Below the pieces are notes generated by a model. That model was not told where the DNA came from. It worked only from the letters and a program-made list of their open reading frames with translations, and made no database searches. 64,000 nt of DNA, from positions 692,168-756,167 of the forward strand of contig BCIJ01000007.1 of the NCBI GenBank assembly GCA_001599935.1, written 5' to 3'. Position 1 is the stretch's first letter; every line of letters starts with the position of its first letter. This document shows, piece after piece, positions 34,558 to 46,183 of this stretch. The DNA comes from Holtermannia corniformis (Eukaryota; Basidiomycota; Tremellomycetes; Holtermanniales). The position numbers were made by a program, and so were the translations under genes.

Positions 34558-35125
34558 GCCAACATGATTCCTCCAGCACAACATGTCCCACTCTCTACCC
34601 TCTTACGATCACGCGCATAGTAGTATGCATGGTAGACACGCCCTTTGATGACACGCATGACTTTGATCGCCGCCGATGCCGCGCAAGGGCGCAGTGAGCG
34701 GCTGGCAACGGGCCGCGAGGCTCGGCCGCTCCTTTGATGACTGGCGAACTGTCACAAAGGTGCTCACTCCGCAACGCATGCGGCGACGCTGAGCTGAGAC
34801 GCGATCGGGACGGACGAGGTCCGGAGGGCGCCAGAGGAGGTCTGCACGTTTCGAGACCATTGTCTCCTAAGGGGTTCACGCTATGGCTTGATGCATCTCT
34901 ACCGCCCGTCTCGATCCCCTCGACACGTTGGTGCGCATTCCGAGACTCTGACTTGCACAGAGCCGTACACTGGCGAGAGAGACGAGCAGAGCAACAAACG
35001 ACGAGTCACCCCCTTGCGTCACTTTGTCCGCGCAAACGCGCCGCCCGCCCATCGAACCGCCGCCGCCGCCGTCTCTGCCTTCGCGCCTGGACAACGGAGT
35101 ACAGGGGACAGCAGGGGACCACTCC
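34558..35125. other. Intergenic region
   Basis: 568 bp between kinesin-3 and the inferred LAMMER kinase start. Pro/Arg-rich chance frames occur on both strands (GC-rich), but no gene, RNA or motif I can support. Confidence 0.3.
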
Positions 35126-38100
35126 ATGAGCCATCCTGCCCTCCCAGCTTTTCCTAGACAAGTTCGTTCGCACCAACTTCCTGCGCCACACCCCAACGCC
35201 TGCTCGCCCGCTCGCCGGAGCGAACGCATCCCGGCCAGCCAACCGTCTTTGGCTTCGTCGGGCCTTCATTTCATCGCAACCGACGTTGCAGACCACGGCG
35301 GACCGTTGCGGCACGGACTCGCTCAACAGGCAGCGAGTCAGCAGCGGCGATACAGCCGGCCAGAGCCTTGGGAAGGTGTGTTTGTTGCTTGACGCCAGGG
35401 TCCGTGGGCGGCCTCGTTGCCTGCTACCCGCCCTGGTCCTCCTCTGATCACACTGCTGACCATCTCTGCTCGTCCTTTCGACCTCTCCAGCACACACGAT
35501 TCCGCCAGCGACAAAAGACGGTTCAGATTGCCTGATCCCAGTCAGCCTCTCGCGGTCTTCAACCTCGACATCGGGCTCGCAGCACCCAACATTGGCACCC
35601 CACGGTGGAACTCTGCTCGTGCACGACTCGCTTGCTCAACGGCGTAGACACTCGCCGCTGCCGCACCTGCCGTTTCCATCCAGCTCTTCATCGGCCGGCC
35701 TCTCGCCTTCGTTGGCTTCATTTGCCTCTGGCCCTCCGAGTGCCAGTGGTTTTGGTTCGGTCGACTATAGAACCCTTCGTTCACCCCATCCTCCTCTCAC
35801 AGCTGGACTCTTTCCAAGACAATCTCAGCCGCGTTCCAGTGCAGGCCTTGTTCCGTACGGCTACCCTCACTACGATAACAGTCAAAGCCCTTACGACGCC
35901 GTCGTCCATTCACCTCTGACTGCAGCATCTAGCAGTCGCCGCAGCTCTTTGATCGAGCCATTGGGTAGCCAGCACCTGGCTCAGCCTTCGCCACTCTACC
36001 AGTTGGCCCACCTTCCCACATACAACCCGATCAGCCCTCTCACCTACCCTCCGAACCCCCTCCCGCCGCCCGCTCACGCTCTGCCACCCCACTTACCTCC
36101 CATCTCATCCATCTACATTCCGGCGCAGAGCCATAACCCGCGCCCATCCTCGTCATCCTCAGCAGCATCTGCATACTACCAGTACACGTCACCTCCACAA
36201 CCGCTCCAAGCTTCACTACCGCAACCGCTTCGCTTCGCTTACACTTCACCTTCACCAACTGGTTCCACCGCGACCATCATGCCGCCAAGAAAGAAGCCAA
36301 ACACTGCGTCATCGGCTTTGTCGGCCACCAATACGACGCCAGGAACAATGTCCTCGACTGGCACCGGAGCCGGCAGCGTCCCAAAGCACGGCAATGGCTG
36401 GAAGACGGAGCGCATCATCACCGATGCTGGTCGACCTCAAGACGTCATTGTTCTCGAAGACACGCATAGTCCAATGCCAGCGCCCCTCCCAAAGAAGCGG
36501 ACGCGGGCGCAAGCCGCCTTGGAGGCTGCACAGGCCCAGGCTCAGATGAATGGTGCGAACGGGTCTGCGAGCGCGAGTGCTTCGGTGCAGACGGCGGGCT
36601 CGGCCAAGAAGCGCAAGGTTGCGGTGGATGATCTAGGCTCGTCTGTAGGAAGCACAGTCAGCAAGAAGGGCAAAGCCAAGGCGACGACATCAACAAAGGG
36701 CACCGTACGTTCTAGTCTGGTTGCTTGTTTAGATGCTGATCATACATATAGGCATCAACGGCGAATTTCTATCAACCGGCCTATCAACCACCGCTGCCTG
36801 TACCCAAGCCGCTGCCACCTGCCCCCGCACCCGCGGTGGTCAACCCACCATGGGACGACAAAGAAGGGCACTACATTGTCAAGCCAGACGAGATGATTGA
36901 TGGACGATGTGAGTTGAGCGTTGGAGCCGATTCCAGGTACTAACGCCGGCCAGTTAAAATCATCCGACAACTTGGCCAAGGCACCTTTGGCAAAGTCGTC
37001 GAGTGCCGCGACGTGCTCACACGGCGCAAGGTGGCCATCAAGGTCATCCGGGCTGTGCAAAAGTATCGTGACGCGAGCAAAATCGAAGTGCGAGTACTGC
37101 AGGCGCTCAAGCTCAACGACCCGAAGAATGCCTAGTACGTTCCCAACAGTCTTGGATGGCTGTACTGACAGCACCTGCAGCAAGTGCATCCACATGGACG
37201 AGTACTTTGACTTCCGAAATCACCCTTGCATCGTATCGGAGCTGCTCGGCAAGAGCGTCTTTGACTTTTTGAAGGAAAATCGGTTCCAGCGGTTTCCAGC
37301 ACGGCATATTCAAGACTTTGCACGAAGCCTGCTGACTAGCGTTTCCTGTGAGTGGTCCTTCGCAGTGATCGACCGCATCGACTGACATTGTACGCCAGTC
37401 CTCCATCGACTCAAACTCGTGCATACCGATCTCAAACCCGAAAATATCCTGCTGGTCGAGAACGGCCACTACATCACTGTCCCACGAGCGAAAGCATCAC
37501 GATCAGTCGACGCGCCAAAGACGTATCATGTCCTCAAGAACACGGACATCCGGCTGATTGATTTTGGGAGCGCGACGTTTGAGAATGAGTATCACTCGAC
37601 AGTCGTCAGCACACGGCATTATCGCGCGCCGGAAATCATCCTGGGTACGTGACCCTCACATCATGTGTGAGTGACGCTGATCGCGCAATAGGCCTGTCGT
37701 GGTCCTATCCGTGCGACATGTTCTCGATAGGCTGCATCCTGGTCGAGTTCTTTACAGGCGACGCCCTCTTCCAGACGCACGACAACCTCGAGCACCTGGC
37801 GATGATGGAGGTCGTAATGGGCAAGATGCCTCAACGGATACTGAAAGCCGGGATGTGAGTGTAATCGATCGACCTTGGCTAGGTCACTGACGACTCGCAA
37901 CAGGATCAAGAAACCCGAATTCTTTAGAGGCAACAATCTCGACTTTCCGAACCCACAGACCGAAAAAGCAAGTCGAAAGTTCGTAAAGGGTCTTCAACCG
38001 CTTCACGTGAGTCGTGCGCCTCGTCGGCTCCCTACGCTGACATTGCGCAGAAAATCATCCCACAGACCGATCTGGTCAACAACTTGTTCCTCGACCTGAT

Positions 38101-38203
38101 CGTGCGCCTGCTCGACTTTGACCCGCTGCGGCGGATCACGGTCGATCAAGCCCTCCAACATCCGTACTTCAAGCAAGACATTCCACCGCCCGAAACTTCA
38201 TAA
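35126..38203 (+). CDS. LAMMER (CLK/Lkh1-type) dual-specificity kinase
   Basis: CLK-family kinase; family members phosphorylate SR splicing factors and control growth in fungi. The C-terminal catalytic domain has all key motifs: [58 protein letters not shown], then [11 protein letters not shown]. The last residue of the EHLAMMER signature is Val instead of Arg. The roughly 500-residue N-terminal region is Ser/Pro/Tyr/Gln-rich and ends with basic nuclear-signal-like patches ([14 protein letters not shown]). The kinase exon frame runs upstream to about 35491 with no ATG; it joins through a 115-nt intron (35376-35490) to an exon starting ATG at 35126 ([12 protein letters not shown]), which I take as the start. 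An ATG at 36279 would give a shorter form. It ends at 38203, just after PPPETS. Confidence 0.88.
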
Positions 38204-38433
38204 TAGAGCATCACGGTCCCTCTTACGATTCAACTCTCTCGCTGTCTCGGCTGTAGTCGCGGCTTGTATTTGTTTGCTGATCTGCTTGGAGGGCGTCCAA
38301 CCGACAGTGGTGATGTAGAGCAGAGATGCAAGCAATGTCACGTGATGCAGCGCGCCTATAGGGGCAGCGTTAACGTTGACCAGATGGCCACCAAGTCCTC
38401 GAGTCGTCAGTCATCAGCACGCTACTCACCATC

Positions 38434-39843
38434 ATGCCGCCAAAGCAGGACATCAACGTACGTACTCTGTGATCGCTACGAGAATTAGCTGATCAGTTTG
38501 TGCTCTTTTCCCTTTCGCGATCGCCTGCCGCCGGTGTTACTCATGTTTGTTACTTGCACTGCCTGTCCTTAGAAAGCCGGTGTGGAGAGCTCCGACTTTC
38601 CCATTCTGTGAGTCTTCCTATGACCTCTCTCGATTACAGGCCTGACGTTATCGCAGCTGTGAAACATGTGTGTTGGCTCGTAACGCATCTGAACAAACAC
38701 TGACGCCATGCTCGCTCAGGTCTCGGCGAGAACCCTTACGTGCGAATGGTCAGTCATCACCGGATCTGCCGCTCATGGTCGCTGACTATACCGCGAAGAG
38801 CAAGCAGCAGTTTGGGCAAGAGTGCAAGATCTGCACTCGACCATTCACCGTCTTCCGGTGGAACCCTGGAAACGGCGCGCGATTCAAGAAGACGGAAGTG
38901 TGCACGACGTGTGCAAAGGTCAAGAACCTGTGTCAGACGTGCTTGCTTGATCTGTATGCGTCTTCTCGCACTTGCAGACGGACGCGCTGATTGGATGATA
39001 GGGAGTACGGCTTGCCGGTGCAGATGAGAGATGCCGCCTTGGGACAGCTCAACGCGGCACCCAATTCCAACATCAACAAGCAGTACTACATTCAAAACAT
39101 GGAGGTCGAGGTATGTAACCGAGCAATTGTACTTGGCGGGCTGACACTGCTCAGATGGAGCGCAACGGCGGCGTCATGGACCACGCAAGCGGCCCAGCCT
39201 CATCAGCCGCCAAGGAGCTGCTTCGCAATCTCGCGCGCAACGACCCGTACTACAAGCGGAACCGACCGCACATCTGCTCGTTCTTCGTCAAGGGCGAGTG
39301 CAACCGTGGCAACGAGTGCCCCTTCCGACACGAGCTGCCCAAGGAGAATGGGCTCGAGAAGCAGAACCTGCAGGATCGCTACTATGGCCGCAACGACCCG
39401 GTGGCGATGAAGATGATGAACCGGCAGGCGGAGAGTAAAGGCTTGAAGGCGCCAGAGGACAAGAGCATTGTACGTGTCGTGGCGCATCGGTGCGAGCCAG
39501 AGCTGATTCGCTAGACAACCCTGCTGTTCTTGAATCTGCCCGAGTGCTCAGAGGTAGACGTGCGCTCGGCGCTGGGCAAGGCCTGTCCGCTAGCCAGCCC
39601 CGAGCAGATCAAGTCGGTCACCGTGGTGGCTGCGAGCCGTACGTCGTGCTGCTTTGTTCGTAAGCCTGTGCTGACTGTCCAGACTGTGCCTTTGTCGCGT
39701 TCCACACTCGGCCGATCACCGAGCAAGTGGCAGACGCGCTCTCTATGCAGGGTGGCGTCGAGGTCGGAGGCAAGCAGGCAAAGGTTGTATGGGGTCGTGC
39801 GCGACCGGTCAAGGGCAAGGCGCCGGCCAAGGTTGCAGCTTAG
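38434..39843 (+). CDS. SLT11: Pre-mRNA splicing factor SLT11/ECM2 (RBM22)
   Basis: NineTeen-related spliceosome component that contacts U6 and the catalytic core. It starts [24 protein letters not shown], followed by ENPYVRM and then a Cys-rich zinc region ([46 protein letters not shown]). The middle has [30 protein letters not shown], a CCCH zinc finger, and the C-terminus is an RRM ([20 protein letters not shown] to [13 protein letters not shown]). This order is that of RBM22. Several exons in the first 300 bp are tiny. It stops at 39843, 50 bp from the convergent membrane-protein gene. Confidence 0.92.
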
Positions 39844-39878
39844 ATTGGGACATGTATGATTACGATCGAGATCTGGCA

Positions 39879-39899
39879 TCTATGCTCTATGCTCTATGC
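39879..39899 (+). repeat. Three tandem 7-bp units TCTATGC
   Basis: Three exact copies between the convergent SLT11 and membrane-protein genes; the last copy includes the stop codon of the latter (complement of CTA at 39894-39896). Probably simple slippage. Confidence 0.6.
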
Positions 39900-41137
39900 T
39901 GCTGCAACACCGGTACCCGGATGACTCGGACGACGATGTACCCCAATCGACCCATCACGCTCTGCGCTCGCTTGTGTCCACTCTGATATCGGCGACCACG
40001 TCGCCAACTTTTCCTCCTTGTAAGCTTCGGCTCCCTCCTCGGTCGAACGCGTCAGCAGCGCTTGATCTGTATGGTTCTTGTTCTTGCGTAGCATGCCCAT
40101 CGCACCTTCGATCTCCGACAACAATTGACCCGTGCCCGTCATCCAGCGCCTCCTCGGCTCACCCACCTTCTTCTCCTTTAGGAACTGCGCCGTCCTTGAC
40201 CGTCTTTTGGCTGAGTGCGCGGGATCCAGTGTAATCTCCCACAGGTGATCGTACCACTTGTGCTGGAGCCGATAGTCTCGCCCCACGGCGAACGCAGTCA
40301 GTGAGAGCGAGATGGCCCACAGGACGACGTTTGCGATGCACAGGATGATGACAATGTCGCGTGTGCGGCAGATTGGGTAGTCTTTGGTAACCAGGGTGTT
40401 TGGGATACTCTGCAGTGCGAACTGTAGGCTGTCGGGTTTGGGTGACTTGAACGGTGCTGGACAGGTCGGGAGTTGGGTCGCGATGCTGAGCAGAGCGCAT
40501 GCGACTGCCGTCGAGTGAGCGCTTGACCTGGGCAGCGCAGCAGCGCACTCACGCAGCCAAGGGATCAAAAAGAGCATGTTGCATGCCAGATCGATGCCCG
40601 ATTGTAACCATGCCGAGTTGCTGTACTGATCAGCTTTGCACCTCTAGCCCTCTGTGCACACACTCACACTGGTCGACCGCGCGCCATGCCGATCAGTTCC
40701 ATGATCATGACGGGAACATGGTAGACCATCTGCAGGATCGCCCCGACGGTACAGATGATCCAGACCACCAACGGGCTGACAAGATTGCCGACGAGCAGGT
40801 ACGGGATGATCCACGAGATGACAAGCGCACCCAAGATGACCATGATCCGGAACGCGGGTAGGAACCCGCGAGCGGTCGGCGCGACCTGGTGCGAGATCTG
40901 TTGAGGCTCATCGACCTCGCGCTGCGGTTGGTCTAGAGAGATCTGGTAGGATGACTGAGCGGCTAGTGACGGTCTCGAACTGATGTATGGGCCCGTGGAT
41001 GGCCCAACAGGCGCTTGGACTTGGGCTTGATCTACCAACGTTGTCTGCGATGCGCTCCGCCGCGTCGCGAAATCTGGTAGCGCGGCCTCCTGTCGCACTC
41101 CCATGTCGTTGCTTGGTCTGCCGGGTGGTCGGCTCAT
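39894..41137 (-). CDS. Polytopic membrane protein of unknown function
   Basis: The ATG at 41137 gives MSRPPGRPSNDMGVRQEAALP, a Ser/Gln-rich cytoplasmic head of about 90 residues. At least four hydrophobic helices follow: IMVILGALVISWIIPYLLVG, VWIICTVGAILQMVYHVPVM, NMLFLIPWLLACALLSIATQ and IVIILCIANVVLWAISLSLTAF. The C-terminal region is hydrophilic and basic (SAKRRSRTAQFLKEKKVGEPRRRW) with an unstructured end. The layout (four helices, long soluble tails) is reminiscent of small fungal tetraspan proteins, but I do not recognise a named family. Inferred introns join GRP to YSNSAW and PWL to LACALL. No signal peptide is seen. Confidence 0.7.
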
Positions 41138-41403
41138 GGCGCACAACCCTTGACATGCCAAGCGGCCACGGACCGTTCATATCTCGGGCAGGTGCTGAGC
41201 CTGCACATCGGATGCTGACAACCTTTGAAAGCGCTCGACGTCTCAGATTGCCACTGGGTCACAAAGGACCCGTCAGTCAAAGATCGCAAGTGAGCAGTGG
41301 ACGCAAGGTCAAAGGACGACGATAACGGTCAAGAGCACGGGTTGCATGACGTGCCCATCCTCTCTCATAGTACAAGTGCGCGTGAACCTGTCCCAAAGAG
41401 ATT

Positions 41404-42649
41404 TTAAGCCTCCTGGGCGCGGAGGCGGCGGCGCTGGTCGCGCTCCTCTGTACCTGTGTCAGCCAAACCCTATCCACGACGCGAGTAGACTGACCGGCAA
41501 TCGAGAGCTTGACACCCTTGCCCTTGGGCAACGAGACCTGGGCCTTGGCGCCCTCACCGATGACGAAGACGTTGGAGAGCCTGGTCGCGAACGTCCGGTC
41601 CAAAACGTCCCTCACGTGCACAATGTCGAAGCCGCCGGCGTGCCTCTCCCGGTGGACAATGACACCCGAACGACCCATGTTGCGGCCGCCAGTGATGGCG
41701 ACAACGTTGCCGGCCTCGAACTTGAGGTGGTCGATGATCTTGTTGTTGACGAGGTCAAACTTGACAGTGTCGTTGACCTTGATGGCCGGGTCCGGGTAGC
41801 GGATGGTGCGGCCGTCGTGGCCGACGAGGTAGGGCACACCCTTGGGGCCGAGCTGGTGCTTGCGGACCTTGAGGAGCTTGAAGGTGGCCTCCTCGGGGGT
41901 GATGCGGTGGATGGTGAAGCGACCCTTGATGTCGTACAAGAGACGGAAGTGCTCGCCAGAGCGCTCGATCGAGATGACGTCTGGACGGGTCAGCTGCCAT
42001 GTCGCTGCCTGGCTTGTACGGGGTGCAACTCACCCATGAAGCCAGCGGGGTAGGTCTCGTCGGTGCGGACCTTGCCGTCGACCTTGACAATGCGCTGCTT
42101 GAGGATGGCAGTAACCTCACGGCCTGTCAAGGCGTACTTGAGGCGGTTGCGGAGGAAGATGGTCAAGGGGAGCGACTCGCGGAGCTTGTGAGGGCCAGGC
42201 GAGGGGCGGGGGGCCTGGGGTGCGTGTGAGTACGAGCTCGATTGTTCACAAGACCACTCCGCGTATGCGGAGCAGACCTGTTCAACTGCGTGAACTCACG
42301 TAGGTACCCGACAGCTTGTCGAGCATCCATGACGAAGGAGCTGCCAAGCGCTTGAGGTGCTTCTTAGGACCGCGACCCTAGAATTCAAGTGTCAGTCGCG
42401 CCGCGTGTCAAGCGAGGTCCAGGGCCAGGGAGCAGCAGCGGTGATCGCAGTCGCAACCGTCCAATCTTGCCAGTCGTGTCGTATTTCGGCCTGCACACCA
42501 TCGTCTTGCGTGACCGCTCGCCGGATCGCCTCCCTCTATTCATCTCCCATCCATCCCGCCGTGAAGTTCATCTGCAGCGCGCCGCCTTGTCGTCCGCCTT
42601 GATCCATGCCGCTGCTGCCATGCCTGCCGTGGCCACGCCGACTCACCAT
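41404..42649 (-). CDS. RPS4: 40S ribosomal protein eS4 (RPS4)
   Basis: Small-subunit protein. The sequence [20 protein letters not shown], then [24 protein letters not shown] is diagnostic, followed by [73 protein letters not shown]. The start codon (42647-42649) stands alone: it is followed directly by GTGAGT, and the 269-nt intron 42378-42646 ends TAG before GGTCGCGGT. Other introns interrupt after GTY, after AGFM and near the end. A long first intron right at the ATG is common in ribosomal-protein genes and often affects expression; that is inference here. It stops at 41404. Confidence 0.95.
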
Positions 42650-43153
42650 GATGTCTGTCTTGAAGGCTGGTTCGTTCGTTTGCCCGCCGGGAAACGGTCC
42701 AAGCTGGGCAGCAACAATCTCGAGGGGGTTCGGCACTTTACGGCGTTTTCCACTCAAACCGTTATCGCCGACGTGGTGGCACTCGTCTAGGTGGCACATC
42801 GGCGTTAACAGTCGGCAAGGGCAGAGGCCTTGGAGGCATAGGCGGATAGCGTGGCATGGTCTATAGTCTGGGGGAGTTGTAATGGACAAGCAGTGACCGA
42901 GTCAAGCCAAAGGGTGATCTGGTTAATAAGCATGCATCGTCGCGTGCAGCTAGACTATCAGGACAAACAGACTACAACAGGGACATCTCGACCGCATGAT
43001 GGCAAAGGCAATGTAATATCTGCCCGTCTCTCACACCGCTCAGTGGCGCTTCGTCGTGACTCACGTTAGCACATCTCGCAACAGATGCACACGGCTAGGT
43101 CATACAGCATGGCCATCTGGGTCTAGTTCTATGCCACTGCTCCGTCGGGTCGT
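42650..43153. other. Intergenic region
   Basis: About 500 bp between the eS4 start and the dienelactone-hydrolase gene stop (both minus). It should contain the eS4 promoter. No TATA box, gene or RNA is evident. Confidence 0.3.
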
Positions 43154-44260
43154 TCATGCGCCCAACGCCTGCTTGAAGAACGTTGCAAAGGTGTCATACG
43201 CCTCGACATAGTCCGCTTTTGCCTTCTCGTCCTTGAGCTGGGACGCACGTCAGCACACCTGGCTCAAGCGAGCAGATCAACACGCACATCAGCGCGCCGC
43301 GCCGCAAAGCCGTGCGCCGACTCGGCAAACCTCTTGTAGACGCTCTTGGGGTTCTGTTTGATGATCTGCTCAATGGCGGCAACCTGACGGCGGGTGAGCC
43401 AACCGACTTTACAAGCGTGTACCGACCTCCTCGGCGTCCTCGTCTTTAGACGGCAGCCAAGCTACAGGCTTATCGGCAAACGCCTTGACGTCTTCGGGCT
43501 TGACGAGACTGCGGTTGGCTCAGCTGATGCTGCATACGCGCTTCGAGGCACTTACGCTGGGTGCGCCGCGGCAAGCGCGTCCACTTTGGTGTAGCGAGCG
43601 GCGACCGCTCCACCCCTGTAACCCCACCATCAGCACCAGAAGACCTGCCGGGGCAACGAACCAGCAAAGCCCAAGCGTGCCAACCTTTTCAACACCCTCC
43701 GCCCTGAGGGCCTCGACGACCTTTTCGAGCAGATCGACCGCGGGGGCGACCGTCCCAGGCAAGTGAGCAAAGTAGTCAGCCTTGCGCTTCTGCCTATGTT
43801 ACATTCAGCGCGTGGTACGGTGACGCGACACGAACGCTTCAGCAGCATCCGAGAACCATGTCGCGAAATCGGCAAAGTCGCCTTTGAGAAAGTCGGGGAC
43901 GAGGACTCTGAATCCCTGGCTGGCAAGTAGGTCGGCGCCTGGGAAGATAGTGTCAACAAGCCGGCGTCTGAAAGAGATAGACCCACCCTGGGCAATCTGC
44001 GGGCCATGACCAAAGATGTCATACAAGATCACGATGGCGCGCTTGGCGTCCTGCGGACCGGTCGTGTATGTCTTGAGGCCTTCGTATTCCTACTGGGCTT
44101 GAGCGTGCGCTGCGGCCACCGAGAGGGCGACGTACAGTGAATGAACCCTTTGGGGTGTATTCGACCTCGACGGGCGGCAGGGTGCAGCAAGCTATCATAC
44201 GACGCTCAGCTCAGCTACGCTTCGGTAATGCGGGCTTGACTTGCCGTTGGAGACAGACAT
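43154..44260 (-). CDS. Dienelactone hydrolase family protein
   Basis: Alpha/beta-hydrolase of the dienelactone hydrolase class, probably cytosolic. It starts MSVSNACCTLPPVEVEYTPK, then EYEGLKTYTTGPQDAKRAIV, ILYDIFGHGPQIAQGADLLA and GFRVLVPDFLKGDF. The nucleophile elbow is GLCWGGAVAARY (Cys nucleophile), with the Trp codon split by a 48-nt intron. The catalytic His lies in ESAHGFAARRADL. Similar fungal proteins are annotated as Aim2-like; substrate unknown. The first intron has a GC donor (GCAAGT beginning at 44244) rather than GT, and the reading of CCTLPPVEVEYTP across it supports the call. It ends at 43154. Confidence 0.88.
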
Positions 44261-44575
44261 GATGGACAAAGACAGACGTGGGTGAGTACAGCGCACAGTC
44301 GTTAAGAGTAATAGCTCTGGCTAAGTATATCCTCCGGACGGCGAACGCCGCTTCGGCCTCGGCGATCGGCGATCGGCAAACGATGACGATTCCTTGACAG
44401 CGATCAACCCAAATGTCTTAACAGGAGAGATATGCATCACACGGCCGGCGCGACCATCAACAAAAGAGACGAGACACGTGAGGAGAAACGAGAGACGGGA
44501 AAAGGGCGAACGCATTATAGAGGGGCAAGGGAGGCTGCTCTAAGGGAAACCATCACGTCACGATCGGCCAGGCGT
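44261..44575. other. Intergenic region
   Basis: 315 bp upstream of the dienelactone-hydrolase gene and downstream of the acidic-protein gene. A weak TATA-like TATAT lies at about 44326-44330 and a GCGATCG direct repeat near 44360. No gene seen. Confidence 0.3.
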
Positions 44576-46183
44576 TCAGGCAGCTGTGGCGACGGCTGGG
44601 GTCGCGGCGGGGACGGCAGAGGTCGAGGGCTTGGGCTGGGACTCAAGGTCAGTCTGTGACTGCAAGGGTAGTCGGCGGAACAAACCTCCTCCAATGGCGC
44701 AATCTTGACGGGTTCTTCGAGCTTGGGAGCCTCTTCGGAGACTGGGGCGGCCTCGGCCTCCTCCTTTGGCGCGTCCTCCTTGCCTGGCGAGGTCGCGTGC
44801 TCGTGGTCCTTCTTGGGCACAAGCGTCTTGATGAACCCGCCGAGGCGAGCGGACAAGCGGCGAGACACCTTTGGTGACTTGACCGGCTGCTAGTGTCAGA
44901 AGCAATCTTGCCCATTGCAGAGTACACACCTCGGGCTTGGCCTCGTCAGTCTTGGTCTCCTCGGCAGCGGCAGGGGCGGCCGCCTCGGTGGTCACACCGG
45001 CCTGGGTCTCGGTGACGACAGGGGCAGTCTCACTATAGTCGATGTCAGATCTTGTTCGTTCCAGTGGTCCAATTCACACGCACGTCACCTTGGTCTCCTC
45101 GGGTTCGCTGCCGACAACAGTGTCCTTTGGTGGGGCGACTGGGGCCTCAACCTCTGGGACAGCGGCAGCCTCGGGCGCAGTCTCGGTGGCCTCAGCAGCA
45201 GGCGAAGCAGAGGCAGCAGCGGCCTCGGTCGACTCGGCGGGATCCTCCTTCTCAGCCTTTGTGATGTCAGCCACGTCGAGTTAACACTCCGAAATAATCG
45301 AACCTTGGGAGTCTTGACCTTGGGCTTCTTCTCCTTGGGAGTCTTCTCCTTGTGGGAGAAGAGCTTGGCAAAGAAGCCCTTGCCCTCAGCCTTGACCTTG
45401 TCCTGCACCGCCGTCAGTGCTTCCGAAACACGAATGGGGAACGCGCACGGACCTTGGCACTGTCCTTTTTGGGGCTGCCAGTTTCCTTGGCCGCCTCGTC
45501 GGCCTTTGGCGCAGCGGCTGCTTCGTCCTCGGTCTTGGCAGCCTCGACGGGCTTGTCAGCCTGCTCGCCGGCAACGTTGGTGGCAGCGTCAGTGTCCTTG
45601 TGAGCGGTGCCGGCCTCGGCGTGGGTCACGGTTGGGAGAGGGTTTACCTGAGCCCTGTCAGCCAAGGTCCAAGCACTGAGCGTGAACGTACCTCATCCTT
45701 GAGGGGCTCGACCACAGTGGTGGCAGCAACGTCCTCCGGAGCAGGCGCAGGGGCAGCAAGAGTCTCCTTGACCTCTTCAGGGGTCGGCTTGGTCTCGGTA
45801 ACCTCGACGGGCTGTTGCAATGCGGTAGACGAAAGGAACGAGATCATTATACGGACAGGAGATGACACGAGCGAGTGTGGTTGCGAGGTGGTTATCGAAG
45901 AGGGTCAACAAGCAAAGGTGGGATCGTCAGCACTGTGCACGGACGTGAAAAAGGCTAGGTGTCGACTGGGCAGATTCAGGGCCGTGACACCAGGCGAGGA
46001 GTACGCCTGGAGTGAAATGCACCAACACGGCGCGACAGTCCGGTTGGCAAGTTTGTGTTTGGTCTGGTTGCGTCGAGGACGACAAAGGAGTTGCCCGGAC
46101 CCGGCTAGGGGTAGAAGAGCAGGAGAAAGGGGACTCACGGCGGCGGCAGGAGCCTGGGCTTCAGTGGGCTGAGGAGCGGCCAT
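44576..46183 (-). CDS. Acidic Ala/Glu/Lys/Pro-rich protein with basic amphipathic patches
   Basis: It starts MAAPQPTEAQAPAAA in a small first exon, followed by an intron of roughly 320 nt, and continues for several exons of low-complexity Glu/Ala/Thr/Pro sequence (VEVTETKPTPEEVKETLAAP). Two basic/aromatic patches break it: GKGFFAKLFSHKEKTPKEKK and SARLGGFIKTLVPKKDHEH, each like a lysine-rich amphipathic membrane-binding segment. The end is SAVPAATPAVATAA at 44576. I do not recognise the family. The composition recalls MARCKS or AKAP12 scaffolds, but Gly-2 for N-myristoylation is missing. The frame persists across several GT-AG introns and codon choice is uniform, which argues for a real, well-expressed gene. 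Upstream lies one of the longest gaps of the window. Confidence 0.75.

Noticed and set aside
37780..37840. LAMMER signature ends in Val rather than Arg (EHLAMMEV)
   Set aside because: Catalytic motifs are all present; variation in the last signature residue is plausible in fungi and does not by itself suggest a new function.
42378..42646. snoRNA in the long eS4 intron
   Set aside because: Ribosomal-protein introns often host snoRNAs, but I found no clear RUGAUGA box paired with a CUGA box and flanking stem.
44915..45679. A 254-codon open frame on the plus strand, rich in Leu, Gly and Ser
   Set aside because: Antisense shadow of the Glu/Ala-rich gene; the composition is just the reverse complement of GAG/GCC codons.
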